From: Enorma phocaeensis
GTDB taxonomy: Bacteria; Actinomycetota; Coriobacteriia; Coriobacteriales; Coriobacteriaceae
Direction of reading: 5' to 3'
Length of the DNA: 64,000 nucleotides
Assembly: GCF_016901575.1 (NCBI RefSeq)
Contig: NZ_JACJKQ010000011.1
Span: forward strand, 1-64,000
Shown here: positions 51,031 through 60,045 of the stretch, one piece after another
Layout: every line of letters begins with the position of its first letter
How positions within the stretch are numbered: the first letter of the stretch is position 1
Program-made: the position numbers and the translations under genes
The notes under the pieces: generated by a model
The model's input: only the letters and a program-made list of their open reading frames with translations
Databases searched by the model: none
What the model was told of the DNA's origin: nothing

Positions 51031-51720
51031 TGTGCCCACCCTCCTCCGTGCCCAGCCTCTTTGGTCTCCGGCCTCGATGCCTGCCTTGTCGAGGAGGGAG
51101 ACAGCTGTCGGGAGTCACCATCGACCGTACCTGCCATGTCGTAGATGTCTCTCAGCTGCCTCCCGGCGGCTCAAGCGTTTCTCGTATCGGCAAGTTCTCC
51201 AAGTGCGTCTAAGGAGATCCGGGGTACTTCAAAGCACTGAAAAGTGGTCACAGGTTTTCCGAGTAAGGCTTGCCGGGTCGATCGATTGATGCATTCGGGA
51301 ATCTTTATCACCTTCCAGAGAACGAGAGAGAAGCGAGACGGCTAGCAGCCGAATCCCTCATTACAAGTGTTGATGACGCGTCGGGGAGGCGGACCCGTTT
51401 GAGCCAGTGGCGCACCTGGAGCGCGAGCGCACTTGGTCAATATGGTCGTGCTCTGGGTAAGGAGGCCGCGGGACATGGGGGCTATGATCAATCCATCAGA
51501 TCTCTGGGCAAAAAGGATGTCCGACATGGAGCGCCGTGGTCAATCCGTCGGCACTCTGGGTACAGCGGTCTTGCGGATTGACCAGGAGGCCGCACGGTCT
51601 GCGTGGCACCTGCCCAGGCTGGTGAAGATTTGACCAAGAGGGCGTGAATAGGCGTGGCGAGGGCGTGAGTGGGCGAGTCGGGGGTGTGTGAGGCAGGGCG
51701 GCGGGGGCCATGCATGAACA
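51031..51720. other. Intergenic region with imperfect ~50-bp tandem repeats
   Basis: Between about 51434 and 51580 three imperfect units share GGTCAAT-like and CTCTGGGTAA-like words and GACATGG. Open frames cross it (for example 51270-51581) but lack a ribosome binding site and family resemblance. No gene is called; a degraded gene cannot be excluded. Confidence 0.5.
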
Positions 51721-51726
51721 CAAGAA

Positions 51727-51758
51727 CGGGCCGGATGCCTTTTGGAGCATCCGGCCCG
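51727..51758 (-). terminator. Terminator hairpin after ppk
   Basis: CGGGCCGGATGC (51727-51738) pairs exactly with 51747-51758. On the minus strand TTCTTGTG follows the stem. Confidence 0.6.
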
Positions 51759-51831
51759 CTGGGGTGTGGTGTGGGGTATTCCCGTCGTCCTTAGGTCGTG
51801 ACGCCCACGACGACGACCGCGGGTTGCCCGG

Positions 51832-54651
51832 TTACCTGGCCTGGCCGTCGGACTTGCCGCGGATGAGCGTCTTCAGGCCGAGGCCGATGAGCGCGAGCCC
51901 CGTGCGCACGCGGCCGGGCTGTCGCTTTGCGAGCGCCTTGTTCGAGCGGGGCTTGCGCTCGCGGGCGGTCTTGGGGGCCTTCGTCCGGGAGGGCGCAGGC
52001 TCGGCAGAAGGCTCAGGCTCGGGCTCGATGATGGTGGCGCGCAGGGGAATCTCAGCTGTGGCCTGCGCGGAGGCGGAGGTGCCGGAGACGGGCTGGCTGG
52101 CAGGTTTCGGGGAGCTGGCCGCAGCGTGGGCGGCCGAGGCGCCTGCCGCGGAGGGAGTAGCCGAAACATCGGCCTGGGAGCTGGCGGCTGGCTGGGCGGC
52201 GGGGGAGCCGGCTGCAGGTGCGGCAGGCGCGGCGGCCTCAGCGGGTGCGGCCGCGGGCACGGCGGCCTTGGGGGCCTCGGTGACGGCGGCCTGTGCAACC
52301 GGCTCGCCCGCTGCAGACACGGGCGCAGACGCGGCGCTCGTAGCGGCACCCGCCCCAGCCACCGCCGCGGCCTCGGCACCAGCGGCAACCTCCGCCTCGT
52401 GCTCGCGCGTCTCCTCTTCGGCGGTGCGCAGGGTCTCGGCCGCGGCCTCGCGCTCGCGTTCGCCCACGGCGACCTTCGCGCGATGGTCCTTGCGCGCCTC
52501 GTCGGCATGGGCGGCGCGCGCATATGCCTGCGCCAGCAGGAACTCCTGCGAGTTGAACGGCTTCTCGTCCTCGGAGCGCTCGATGACCTCCCACTCGCCC
52601 GTGCTCGACAGCTCGCGCGCCTTCACGTTGTCATCGAGCTGAGCCTGCACGTACCCGCGCACAAGCTCGCGACATGCCGGGTCGAGCACCGGATAGGCGA
52701 TCTCGACGCGGTGCTCGGTGTTGCGCGTCATCATGTCGGCAGACGACAGATAGATGATGTCGGCGTCAACGCCAAAGCTGTACACGCGCGCATGCTCCAG
52801 GAAGCGGCCCACGATGGAGCGGATGTGCACGTTCTCGGTCTTGCCGGGAATGCCGGGCAGGAGGCACGAGATGCCGCGGATGATCATCTCCACGCGCACG
52901 CCGGCCTGCGACGCCTCCACGATCTTGTCGATGATCTCGCGGTCGGTGAGCGAGTTCATCTTGAAGAACACGCGCGCCGGCTCGCCGGCAAGCGCCCGCT
53001 CGATCTCGCGGTTCAGGCCGTTCATGACCATGGGCTTGAGCCCCGCGGGCGCCACGCCCAGGTAGCGGTAGTGGCCGCGCAGGTTGCCCAGCGCGAGGTT
53101 GCGGAAGAACGAGTTGGCGTCCTCGCCGATGCCGGGATGCGCCGTCATGAGCATGAAGTCCGAGTACAGGCGCGCGGTCTTCTCGTTGAAGTTGCCGGTG
53201 CCCAGAAGGGTGATGCGCGTGAGCGCCATGCCGTGGCGGTAGGTGATCTGGCAGATCTTGGAGTGGCACTTGAAGCCCTCGGAGCCATAGATCACCGTGC
53301 AGCCGGCCTCCTCGAGGCGCTCGGCCCACTCGATGTTGTTCTGCTCGTCGAAGCGGGCGCGCAGCTCCATGAGGACGGTGACCTCTTTGCCGTTCTCGGC
53401 GGCGTCGATGAGCGCCTCGCACAGGCGGCTCTGCTTGGCCACGCGGTAGAGCGTGATGCGCATGGAGATGCAGGCGTCGTCAAAGGCGGCCTCGTGCATG
53501 AGGTCGAGCAGCGTGTTCATGGACTCATACGGGTAGAACAGCAGCTTGTCGCCCTCGATCACCTGGTCGACGATGCGGCGGCCAGGCTCGAACATGGGGC
53601 TCGGCTGGGGGCGGAACGGCCTGAACAGCAGCTCAGAGCGCGATGCTTCGGGCAGGTGGCTCTCGAGCCCGTAGACGTAGCCCAGGTCGAGCGGGATGTC
53701 GCGAACCATGACGGCGCGGCTCGTCAGGTCGAGCGACTTGCGGATGGTCTTGATGGTGGAGGGATCGAGCGTGCCGCTCACGTTGAGGCACACCGGCTGC
53801 AGGCGCAGGCGCTTCTTCAGGATGCGCTTCATGTGCAGGCGGTAGTCCTCTTCCTCCTCCACGCCCTCGCCGTCCGGGTCGATGTCGGCGTTGCGGATGA
53901 CGCGGATCACGGCGCGGTCGAGCGGGGTGTAGGAGCCAAAGCAGCTGGAGAGACAGGTGAGAATGATGTCCTCGAGCAGGATGTAGCGGTACTCGCCGGG
54001 GGCGCTGGGGATCTCGACGACGCGGTTCATGGACGAGGGGATCTCGATGAGGCCGAGCAGGCGGCCCTCGTCGACGCTGTCAAGGCCGCAGGCCAGGTAC
54101 AGCGCGCCGTTGCGCAGGTTGGGGAAGGGGTGGCGCGGGTCGATGACGAGCGGCGAGATGATGGGGGAGACGTAGGACTGGAAGTAGCGCTCCACGAAGG
54201 TGCGCTCGTCGCCCACGAGGTTCTCGGGCCCCACGCGATGCACGCCCCAGGACGCCAGGCTCGACTCGATGGAGTGGAAGATGCCGGTGGCGCGGTCCAT
54301 GAGCGGCGGCAGCGTCTCGAAGACGCGGTCGATCTGCTCGGAGGGGGTCATGTTGCTCTTGTTGTCCACGGGCTGGCGCTTGAGCGTGGCGAGGTCCGAC
54401 AGCCCGCCGATGCGGATCATGAAGAACTCGTCCAGGTTGGACTCGAAGATCGCCACAAACTTGATGCGCTCGAACAGCGGCACGGTCTCGTCAAAGGCCT
54501 CCTCGAGCACGCGGTTGTCAAACCGGAGCCAGCTGAGCTCGCGGTTCTGGGTGTAGGAGAAGTCGTAGCGCTCTGACCGCGGGATCTCGGTCACGCCCTT
54601 ACGCTTCTTGTCTGCTTTGTCCTTGGCTTTCTTGTCGGGCTTCGGTGACAT
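51832..54651 (-). CDS. ppk1: Polyphosphate kinase with a long Ala/Pro-rich C-terminal extension
   Basis: The 939-residue protein has an N-terminal PPK domain (YTQNRELSWLRFDNRVLEEA, FVAIFESNLDEFFMIRIGGL). The active-site parts follow: HRVEIAYPVL, RARFDEQNNIEWAERLEEAG, YGSEGFKCHSKICQITYRHG with the catalytic His of HSK, and LGTGNFNEKTARLYSDF. It makes polyphosphate from ATP. Family members end near residue 700. Here about 220 more residues of low-complexity Ala/Pro/Glu sequence follow, ending in a basic tail RGKSDGQAR. ATG 54651 follows GAGGAGACC. Confidence 0.92.
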   Translation of the reverse strand: MSPKPDKKAKDKADKKRKGVTEIPRSERYDFSYTQNRELSWLRFDNRVLEEAFDETVPLFERIKFVAIFESNLDEFFMIRIGGLSDLATLKRQPVDNKSNMTPSEQIDRVFETLPPLMDRATGIFHSIESSLASWGVHRVGPENLVGDERTFVERYFQSYVSPIISPLVIDPRHPFPNLRNGALYLACGLDSVDEGRLLGLIEIPSSMNRVVEIPSAPGEYRYILLEDIILTCLSSCFGSYTPLDRAVIRVIRNADIDPDGEGVEEEEDYRLHMKRILKKRLRLQPVCLNVSGTLDPSTIKTIRKSLDLTSRAVMVRDIPLDLGYVYGLESHLPEASRSELLFRPFRPQPSPMFEPGRRIVDQVIEGDKLLFYPYESMNTLLDLMHEAAFDDACISMRITLYRVAKQSRLCEALIDAAENGKEVTVLMELRARFDEQNNIEWAERLEEAGCTVIYGSEGFKCHSKICQITYRHGMALTRITLLGTGNFNEKTARLYSDFMLMTAHPGIGEDANSFFRNLALGNLRGHYRYLGVAPAGLKPMVMNGLNREIERALAGEPARVFFKMNSLTDREIIDKIVEASQAGVRVEMIIRGISCLLPGIPGKTENVHIRSIVGRFLEHARVYSFGVDADIIYLSSADMMTRNTEHRVEIAYPVLDPACRELVRGYVQAQLDDNVKARELSSTGEWEVIERSEDEKPFNSQEFLLAQAYARAAHADEARKDHRAKVAVGEREREAAAETLRTAEEETREHEAEVAAGAEAAAVAGAGAATSAASAPVSAAGEPVAQAAVTEAPKAAVPAAAPAEAAAPAAPAAGSPAAQPAASSQADVSATPSAAGASAAHAAASSPKPASQPVSGTSASAQATAEIPLRATIIEPEPEPSAEPAPSRTKAPKTARERKPRSNKALAKRQPGRVRTGLALIGLGLKTLIRGKSDGQAR

Positions 54652-55192
54652 GGTCTCCTCGTCTCACGCGGATGGTGCCGCGACGTCGTGAACGGTGTGA
54701 TGCCCCGTGCGGGGTCATCTATATATAAAAGTATAGCCCTCCCTTTATACGGCGTTCGGGGCGCGACGGCGCGGACGCCGGCAAAGCTTTATGAAAGCCT
54801 TACGTGCGCCGCCCCGCCCGGGCGCGTCGCGCGGGCGCGACCATATATACCTACGGCTGGGCGAACGGTCCAAAAATGCCCGCGGACGGTAGGAAAAGGG
54901 GGCCAATTGAATATTTTCCTAAAATTTCTGAATCAGAACGGCGGGGAATAACGCGCTGGCAAAGACTTGCATTGCTTCATAATTCAAGAAATAGTATGCA
55001 GAACTGAGATTAAAATATGCGAAAAGAAACAGCATAGACTGAGTGTTAATAATAAGTTTTCGCACGTAAATCTACTTTATCCGGGGATAGCGCCTCATGG
55101 GCATTTGTTACGTGATATACCGTTCCCCTTCACTTTTATACCGTTCAGGGGGAAGTGAGACAAAGTGGTTAGAAATGGATATATCTATAGGC
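54652..55192. other. Long AT-rich regulatory region between ppk and arcA
   Basis: This is the least GC-rich stretch of the window. It holds the ppk promoter side (TATA-like CTATATATAAAAGTATAG at 54719-54736) and no open frame with coding character. Near arcA TATACCGTTC occurs twice (55116-55125 and 55137-55146), 21 bp apart. Confidence 0.6.
55116..55146. promoter_or_regulatory. Paired 10-bp direct repeat upstream of arcA
   Basis: TATACCGTTC at 55116-55125 and 55137-55146 are identical and two helical turns apart, on the same face of the DNA. They could be an activator or repressor site for the arginine deiminase operon. The regulator is not in the window. Confidence 0.5.
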
Positions 55193-55251
55193 GTCGGTAC
55201 GAACCGCCCTGACGGAAGGGCGAAACCAATCGGGTCTCTCGGGACCCCGAC
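55193..55251 (+). ncRNA. Structured RNA leader of arcA
   Basis: GTCG (55193-55196) can close on CGAC (55248-55251) around two hairpins: GCCCT/AGGGC (55206-55221) and GGGTC/GACCC (55232-55247), a three-way junction. Alternatively CGGT-ACGA-ACCG (55195-55206) forms a hairpin exclusive with the outer stem. AGGTAGGAGG, the arcA ribosome binding site, follows directly. No known riboswitch matches with confidence. The loop words ACGA and ACGG recall guanidine-II hairpins, but the linker is absent. Confidence 0.4.
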
Positions 55252-55268
55252 AGAAAGGTAGGAGGACG

Positions 55269-56510
55269 ATGACTAAAGGCTTGCATGTGACAAGCGAGAT
55301 CGGCAACCTCAAAAAGGTCTGCCTGCATCGCCCGGGCGAGGAACTGCTGAACCTCCCCCCCGACGAGCTTGAGCGTCTGCTCTTCGACGACGTTCCGTTC
55401 CTGGAGGTCGCCCAGCAGGAGCACGACACCTTCGCGCAGATCCTGCGCGACCAGGGTGTCGAGGTGCTGTACCTCGAGCAGCTCATGGCCGAGGCCCTCG
55501 ACGCCGTTCCCGGCGCCCGCGAGGAGTTCCTCGACCAGTGGCTCGCCGAGGCGGGCATTAAGGGCAAGATCGCCCCTGCCGCCATCCGCGAGAGGCTGGA
55601 CTCCATCACCGATAACCTCGAGTTCGTGAAGAAGACCATGGCCGGCATCACCAAGGCCGAGATTGACCTGCCGCTGACCAGCTCCGTCACGCTCGATTCC
55701 CTGGTGAACACCGAGTCCGAGAGCGACCTGCTCGTCGACCCGATGCCCAACCTCTACTTCACCCGCGACCCGTTCGCGGTCGTCGGCACCGGCGTGAACC
55801 TGAACCGCATGTACTCCGTGACGCGCAACCGCGAGACCATCTACGGCAAGTACATCTTCAAGTATCACCCCGACTACAAGGACGTGTCGCTGTACTACCG
55901 CCGCGACAGCACCTTCCACACCGAGGGCGGCGACGTGCTCAACATCAACGAGCACACCATCGCCGTGGGCATCTCCCAGCGCACCCAGGCTGCCGCCATC
56001 GACGTCATGGCCCAGAACATGTTCTGGAACTCCGACTCCAAGATCGACACCATCCTGGCGTTCGACATCCCGGTGTCTCGCGCGTTCATGCACCTCGACA
56101 CCGTGTTCACCCAGATCGACGTCGACAAGTTCACCATCCATCCGGCCATCATGGGCACGCTGACCGTCTACAAGCTCACCCCGGGCTCCAACCCCGGCGA
56201 GGTCGAGATCGTGGAGATCAACGACACCCTCGAGCACATCCTGGCCAAGGCCCTCGGCATCGATGCCGTGAAGCTGATCCCCTGCGGCGGCGGCGACCCG
56301 ATCGCGGCTGCGCGCGAGCAGTGGAACGACGGCTCCAACACCCTGGCCGTCGCCCCGGGCAAGATCTGCGTCTACCAGCGCAACACGGTCACCAACGACG
56401 TCCTCTACAAGGAGGGCATGGAGCTGCTCGTCGTTCCGTCGGCAGAGCTCTCCCGCGGCCGTGGCGGCCCGCGCTGCATGAGCATGCCCTTCTGGCGCGA
56501 GGACCTCTAG
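55269..56510 (+). CDS. arcA: Arginine deiminase
   Basis: The 413-residue protein has GNLKKVCLHRPGEELLNLPP near the start and PMPNLYFTRDPFAVVG with the conserved FTRD. The active-site motif STFHTEGGDVLNINEHTIAV (Glu/His) follows, and the C-terminal nucleophile is in RGRGGPRCMSMPFWRE. It hydrolyses arginine to citrulline and ammonium. Citrulline is then cleaved by the downstream ornithine carbamoyltransferase. AGGTAGGAGG precedes ATG 55269. It follows a structured leader and AT-rich promoter region, so expression is likely regulated. Confidence 0.95.
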   Translation: MTKGLHVTSEIGNLKKVCLHRPGEELLNLPPDELERLLFDDVPFLEVAQQEHDTFAQILRDQGVEVLYLEQLMAEALDAVPGAREEFLDQWLAEAGIKGKIAPAAIRERLDSITDNLEFVKKTMAGITKAEIDLPLTSSVTLDSLVNTESESDLLVDPMPNLYFTRDPFAVVGTGVNLNRMYSVTRNRETIYGKYIFKYHPDYKDVSLYYRRDSTFHTEGGDVLNINEHTIAVGISQRTQAAAIDVMAQNMFWNSDSKIDTILAFDIPVSRAFMHLDTVFTQIDVDKFTIHPAIMGTLTVYKLTPGSNPGEVEIVEINDTLEHILAKALGIDAVKLIPCGGGDPIAAAREQWNDGSNTLAVAPGKICVYQRNTVTNDVLYKEGMELLVVPSAELSRGRGGPRCMSMPFWREDL

Positions 56511-56611
56511 TATTCATCCGTCCGGGAACCCCGCCTCTCCCTTTGTGCGGCGGGCGAGGCCGCGCCGGTCGTCGCCCGCCCCGCCCCAGGCGGCCGGGGG
56601 CTCCTGGAAGA

Positions 56612-56635
56612 CCGGGAGGCTTGTCTGCCTCCCGG
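56612..56635 (+). terminator. Hairpin between arcA and argF
   Basis: CCGGGAGGC (56612-56620) pairs exactly with 56627-56635. No T-run follows; it may be a processing or partial-termination site that sets different expression of the two genes. Confidence 0.5.
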
Positions 56636-56809
56636 GCACCGAACCTGGTTTTTGGCCCTCTAGGTTTCGCCGGCATGCCCGGATGACCTAGAACTCGTGA
56701 AGCAATGCTTCCATTTGATTCCAGACGGCGGGAGCGACTCCGCTTCCGCCATACTGGACGTTTGGGCGCCAGCCCATATCGCACGGATTTTGATTCGAAA
56801 GGAACCAAC

Positions 56810-57805
56810 ATGGGTGTCAACCTCTCCGGCCGTAGCTTCCTGCGCCTGCTCGACTTCTCCACCGAGGAGATCGAGTACCTGCTCAAGCTCTCCCGCAACT
56901 TCAAGGACCTGAAGCGCACGGGCACCCCGCACCGCTATCTCGAGGGCAAGAACATCGTCCTGCTGTTCCAGAAGACCTCCACGCGCACCCGCTGCGCCTT
57001 CGAGGTCGGCGCCATGGACCTCGGCATGGGGGTGACCTACCTCGATCCGGGCAGCTCGCAGATGGGCAAGAAGGAGTCCATCGAGGACACCGCCCGCGTG
57101 CTCGGCCGCATGTATGACGGCATCGAGTTCCGCGGCTTCGCCCAGGAGGACGTCGAGGAGCTCGCCGCCAAGTCCGGCGTGCCGGTGTGGAACGGCCTCA
57201 CCGACCTGTGGCATCCCACCCAGATGCTCGCCGACATCCTGACCGTCCAGGAGAACTTCAACTACGACATCAAGGGCAAGACCCTCGTGTTCATGGGCGA
57301 CGCCAAGAACAACGTGGCCCGCTCCCTCATGGTCGTGTGCGCCAAGCTCGGCATGAACTTCGTGGCCTGCGGCCCCGAGGAGTGCATGCCCGCCTCCGAC
57401 GTCATCGAGGCCTGCAAGCCCATCGCCGAGGCCAACGGCTGCACCATCACCCTCACCACCGACCCCAAGGCCGCCTGCACCGGCGCCCACGTCATCTACA
57501 CCGACGTGTGGGTCTCCATGGGCGAGCCCGACGAGGTCTGGACCGAGCGCATCAACCAGCTCGAGGCCTACCGCGTCACCCAGGAGCTCATGGACCTGGC
57601 CGATCCCTCCGCGATCTTCCTGCACTGCCTGCCCAGCTTCCATGACACCAACACCACCATCGGCGCCGACATCGCCAAGAAGTTCGGCGTCACCGAGATG
57701 GAGGTCACCGACGAGGTCTTCGAGGGCCCGCAGTCCAAGGTCTTCGACGAGGCCGAGAACCGCATGCACACCATCAAGGCCGTCATGTACGCGACCCTGA
57801 AGTAA
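56810..57805 (+). CDS. argF: Ornithine carbamoyltransferase (catabolic)
   Basis: The 331-residue protein has the carbamoyl-phosphate loop FQKTSTRTRCAFEVGAMDLG. GSSQMGKKESIEDTARVLG, WNGLTDLWHPTQMLADILTV and HCLPSFHDTNTTIG complete the transcarbamoylase set. In this operon it most likely runs in the catabolic direction: citrulline plus phosphate to ornithine and carbamoyl phosphate. AAAGGAACCAAC precedes ATG 56810; upstream in-frame codons have no support. It lies 300 bp after arcA. No carbamate kinase gene (arcC) is present nearby. Confidence 0.93.
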   Translation: MGVNLSGRSFLRLLDFSTEEIEYLLKLSRNFKDLKRTGTPHRYLEGKNIVLLFQKTSTRTRCAFEVGAMDLGMGVTYLDPGSSQMGKKESIEDTARVLGRMYDGIEFRGFAQEDVEELAAKSGVPVWNGLTDLWHPTQMLADILTVQENFNYDIKGKTLVFMGDAKNNVARSLMVVCAKLGMNFVACGPEECMPASDVIEACKPIAEANGCTITLTTDPKAACTGAHVIYTDVWVSMGEPDEVWTERINQLEAYRVTQELMDLADPSAIFLHCLPSFHDTNTTIGADIAKKFGVTEMEVTDEVFEGPQSKVFDEAENRMHTIKAVMYATLK

Positions 57806-57821
57806 CCGTCTTGGCAGTTTC

Positions 57822-57850
57822 GGGCCTGCCGGCCTACCACCGGCGGGCCC
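57822..57850 (+). terminator. Hairpin between argF and the antiporter gene
   Basis: GGGCCTGCCGG (57822-57832) pairs with 57840-57850 with one mismatch. No T-run follows. Confidence 0.5.
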
Positions 57851-57936
57851 GTCATGCGCGTGCCACCCCTCGGAGATTTGCACGGCACGGCGGGGGAGTG
57901 GCGCGGCTCACCTTTGACAAGAAAGGAGGATGAGAA

Positions 57937-59511
57937 ATGGCTGCTGCTGAGAAGAAAAAGCGCGGAATGCTTTCTTCGTTCACCATTCTTCTTATCCTGC
58001 TAGCGATCGTTGCGATCATCACCGTCATCGTCGCCGGGTTCTCGCCCGACGTCACCGCCGCGAAGGCGAGCGACTTCTTCACCGCCCCGGTGAAGGGCTT
58101 TGCAGACGCTCTGCCCGTGTGCCTGTTCGTCATGATCCTGGGTGGCTTCCTGGGCATGATGACCGAGACCGGCGCGCTGGACAACGGCATCGCCGTGCTC
58201 GTCCAGAAGCTCAAGGGCAAAGAGATTTGGATCGTGCCTGTGCTCATGGGCATCTTCTCCCTCGGTGGCACCACCTACGGTATGTGCGAGGAGACGGTGC
58301 CGTTCTACGCGCTGCTCACCGCCACCATGATGGCCGCCGGCTTTGACCCGCTCGTCGGCGCCGCCACCGTTCTTCTGGGCGCTGGCTGCGGCTGCCTGGG
58401 CTCCACGGTGAACCCGTTCGCCGTCGGCGCCGCCGTAGACTCGCTGCGCGGCGTGGGCATCGAGGCCAACCAGACCATCATCATCGGCCTCGGCGCCGTG
58501 CTGTGGATCGTCACCACCGTCATCTCGATCCTCTTCGTCATGCGCTATGCCAAGAAGGTCAAGGCCGACAAGGGTTCCACCTTCCTGTCGATGCAGGAGC
58601 TCAAGAACGCCGAGGAGGCCCACGGCGCGGCTGCAGCCGAGGCTTCCAAGCAGGTCATCCTCACCGGCCGCCAGAAGGGCGTCCTGGTCATCTTCGCCTT
58701 CACCTTCGTCGTCATGATCGCCGGCTTCATTCCCATCGGCGACCTGAACGCAGACGTCGCCGGCTTCTTCGATGCCGGCGCTCAGTATGAGACCGTCGAG
58801 ACCCCCGTCACCTCCGACGACCTCGTCGCCGCCTACGACGACGCCAACGGCTCCACCACCGTCATGGACGGCACCGTGGACGGCGTCTCCACCTCTGAGG
58901 TCCAGACCGCCCAGGGTTGGTCCGCCTTCATCACCGGCCTGCCCATCGGCCAGTGGTACTTCGACGAGGCTTCCACCTGGTTCTTCGTCATGGCCATCAT
59001 CATCGGCATCGTCGGCGGCCTGTCAGAGAAGCAGATCGTGAACACCTTCATCACCGGCGCCGCCGACATGATGAGCGTCGTGTTGATCATCGCCCTGTCG
59101 CGCGGCATTTCGGTCCTCATGGCCTCCACCGGCCTCGACCAGTACGTGCTCAACGCCGCGGCCAACGCCCTCGCCGGCGTCTCCGGCGTGCTGTTCGCCC
59201 CGCTGGCCTGGCTCATCTACTTCGGCCTCAGCTTCCTCATCCCCTCGACCTCCGGCATGGCCACGGTCTCCATGCCCATCATGGGCCCGCTGGCCGCCCA
59301 GCTCGGCTTCTCGCCCGAGGTCATGGTGATGATCTTCTCGAGCGCCATCGGTGTCGTGAACCTCTTCACACCCACCTCCGGCGCCATCATGGGCGGCCTG
59401 GCGCTCGCCCGCATCGAGTGGACCACCTGGCTGAAGTTCGCCATGAAGCTCATCGTGGTGCTCTCGGTGGTGTCCATGGTGATCGTCACCATCGCCCTTA
59501 TGGTGGTCTAG
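57937..59511 (+). CDS. YfcC/ArcD2-type arginine-ornithine antiporter
   Basis: The 524-residue protein has about 12 membrane segments, for example FTILLILLAIVAIITVIVAG, ALPVCLFVMILGGFLGMMTE and LGGTTYGMCEETVPFYALLT. YFGLSFLIPSTSGMATVSM and VVNLFTPTSGAIMGGLALAR, near the C-terminus, are the YfcC family motifs. YfcC/ArcD2 proteins in arginine deiminase operons exchange arginine for ornithine. AAGGAGGATGAGAA precedes ATG 57937. A charged loop with a longer acidic segment (about residues 260-330) lies outside the core. It closes the arc operon. Confidence 0.85.
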   Translation: MAAAEKKKRGMLSSFTILLILLAIVAIITVIVAGFSPDVTAAKASDFFTAPVKGFADALPVCLFVMILGGFLGMMTETGALDNGIAVLVQKLKGKEIWIVPVLMGIFSLGGTTYGMCEETVPFYALLTATMMAAGFDPLVGAATVLLGAGCGCLGSTVNPFAVGAAVDSLRGVGIEANQTIIIGLGAVLWIVTTVISILFVMRYAKKVKADKGSTFLSMQELKNAEEAHGAAAAEASKQVILTGRQKGVLVIFAFTFVVMIAGFIPIGDLNADVAGFFDAGAQYETVETPVTSDDLVAAYDDANGSTTVMDGTVDGVSTSEVQTAQGWSAFITGLPIGQWYFDEASTWFFVMAIIIGIVGGLSEKQIVNTFITGAADMMSVVLIIALSRGISVLMASTGLDQYVLNAAANALAGVSGVLFAPLAWLIYFGLSFLIPSTSGMATVSMPIMGPLAAQLGFSPEVMVMIFSSAIGVVNLFTPTSGAIMGGLALARIEWTTWLKFAMKLIVVLSVVSMVIVTIALMVV

Positions 59512-60045
59512 GGGCATCTGCCCCCGGGTGCTTCGGGCCCGCGCCCTCAGGCGCTGAGACGCGCCCGTCTCTTTGGCCCTGATGCGCCCGCTTGCCGTAT
59601 CGTCTAGCCGGGGCCGGCGGCCGGCCCGTCCGGACCCGGTGAGACCCTACCTTTCTGCCCCCTCCCGTTCCGTGCGCGGGAGGGGGCGAATCTGTATCGA
59701 GGGACGTCTTCGGGGAGGCGTCCCGCAGGGCGGTCGGCCGCGCGCCGGGGTGGGCCCGCGACCGTGGCGGGCGCGGTACAGGCGAGCCGCTTCCCTTGGG
59801 TGGGCGCCGTGCGCGCGAGCCGCTTCCGTCGGGTGGGCGCCGTGCGCGCGGGGTCGTCGCAGGGAGAAGGGTGTGGTCGTCGCGTGGAGGCGGGCGCGCG
59901 GGCCGACCTGTTCCAGCCGGTCGGGCATCGTGCATGCCAGAAGGTCTTCGAGAGGGTCTTCACGGGTGGCCTGGGATGAGACTTGCCGCGCAGCCCAAGA
60001 TGAGATTCACCCGTCTGGCCCCGGCGAGGTGTAGAAGGAGGAACC
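59512..60045. other. Intergenic region with a 33-bp tandem duplication
   Basis: A GC-rich hairpin (CCCCCTCCCG with 59677-59686 region) lies near 59657. From about 59782 to 59847 a 33-bp unit containing GAGCCGCTTCC and GGGTGGGCGCCGTGCG occurs twice in tandem. No gene is seen. Confidence 0.5.

Noticed and set aside
51270-51633. Two overlapping open frames in the repeat region
   Set aside because: They read through the imperfect repeats, have no proper start and resemble no family.
55195-55221. Guanidine-II (mini-ykkC) riboswitch
   Set aside because: Only the loop words ACGA and ACGG agree; the two hairpins overlap by a base and the second lacks a closing pair next to ACGG.
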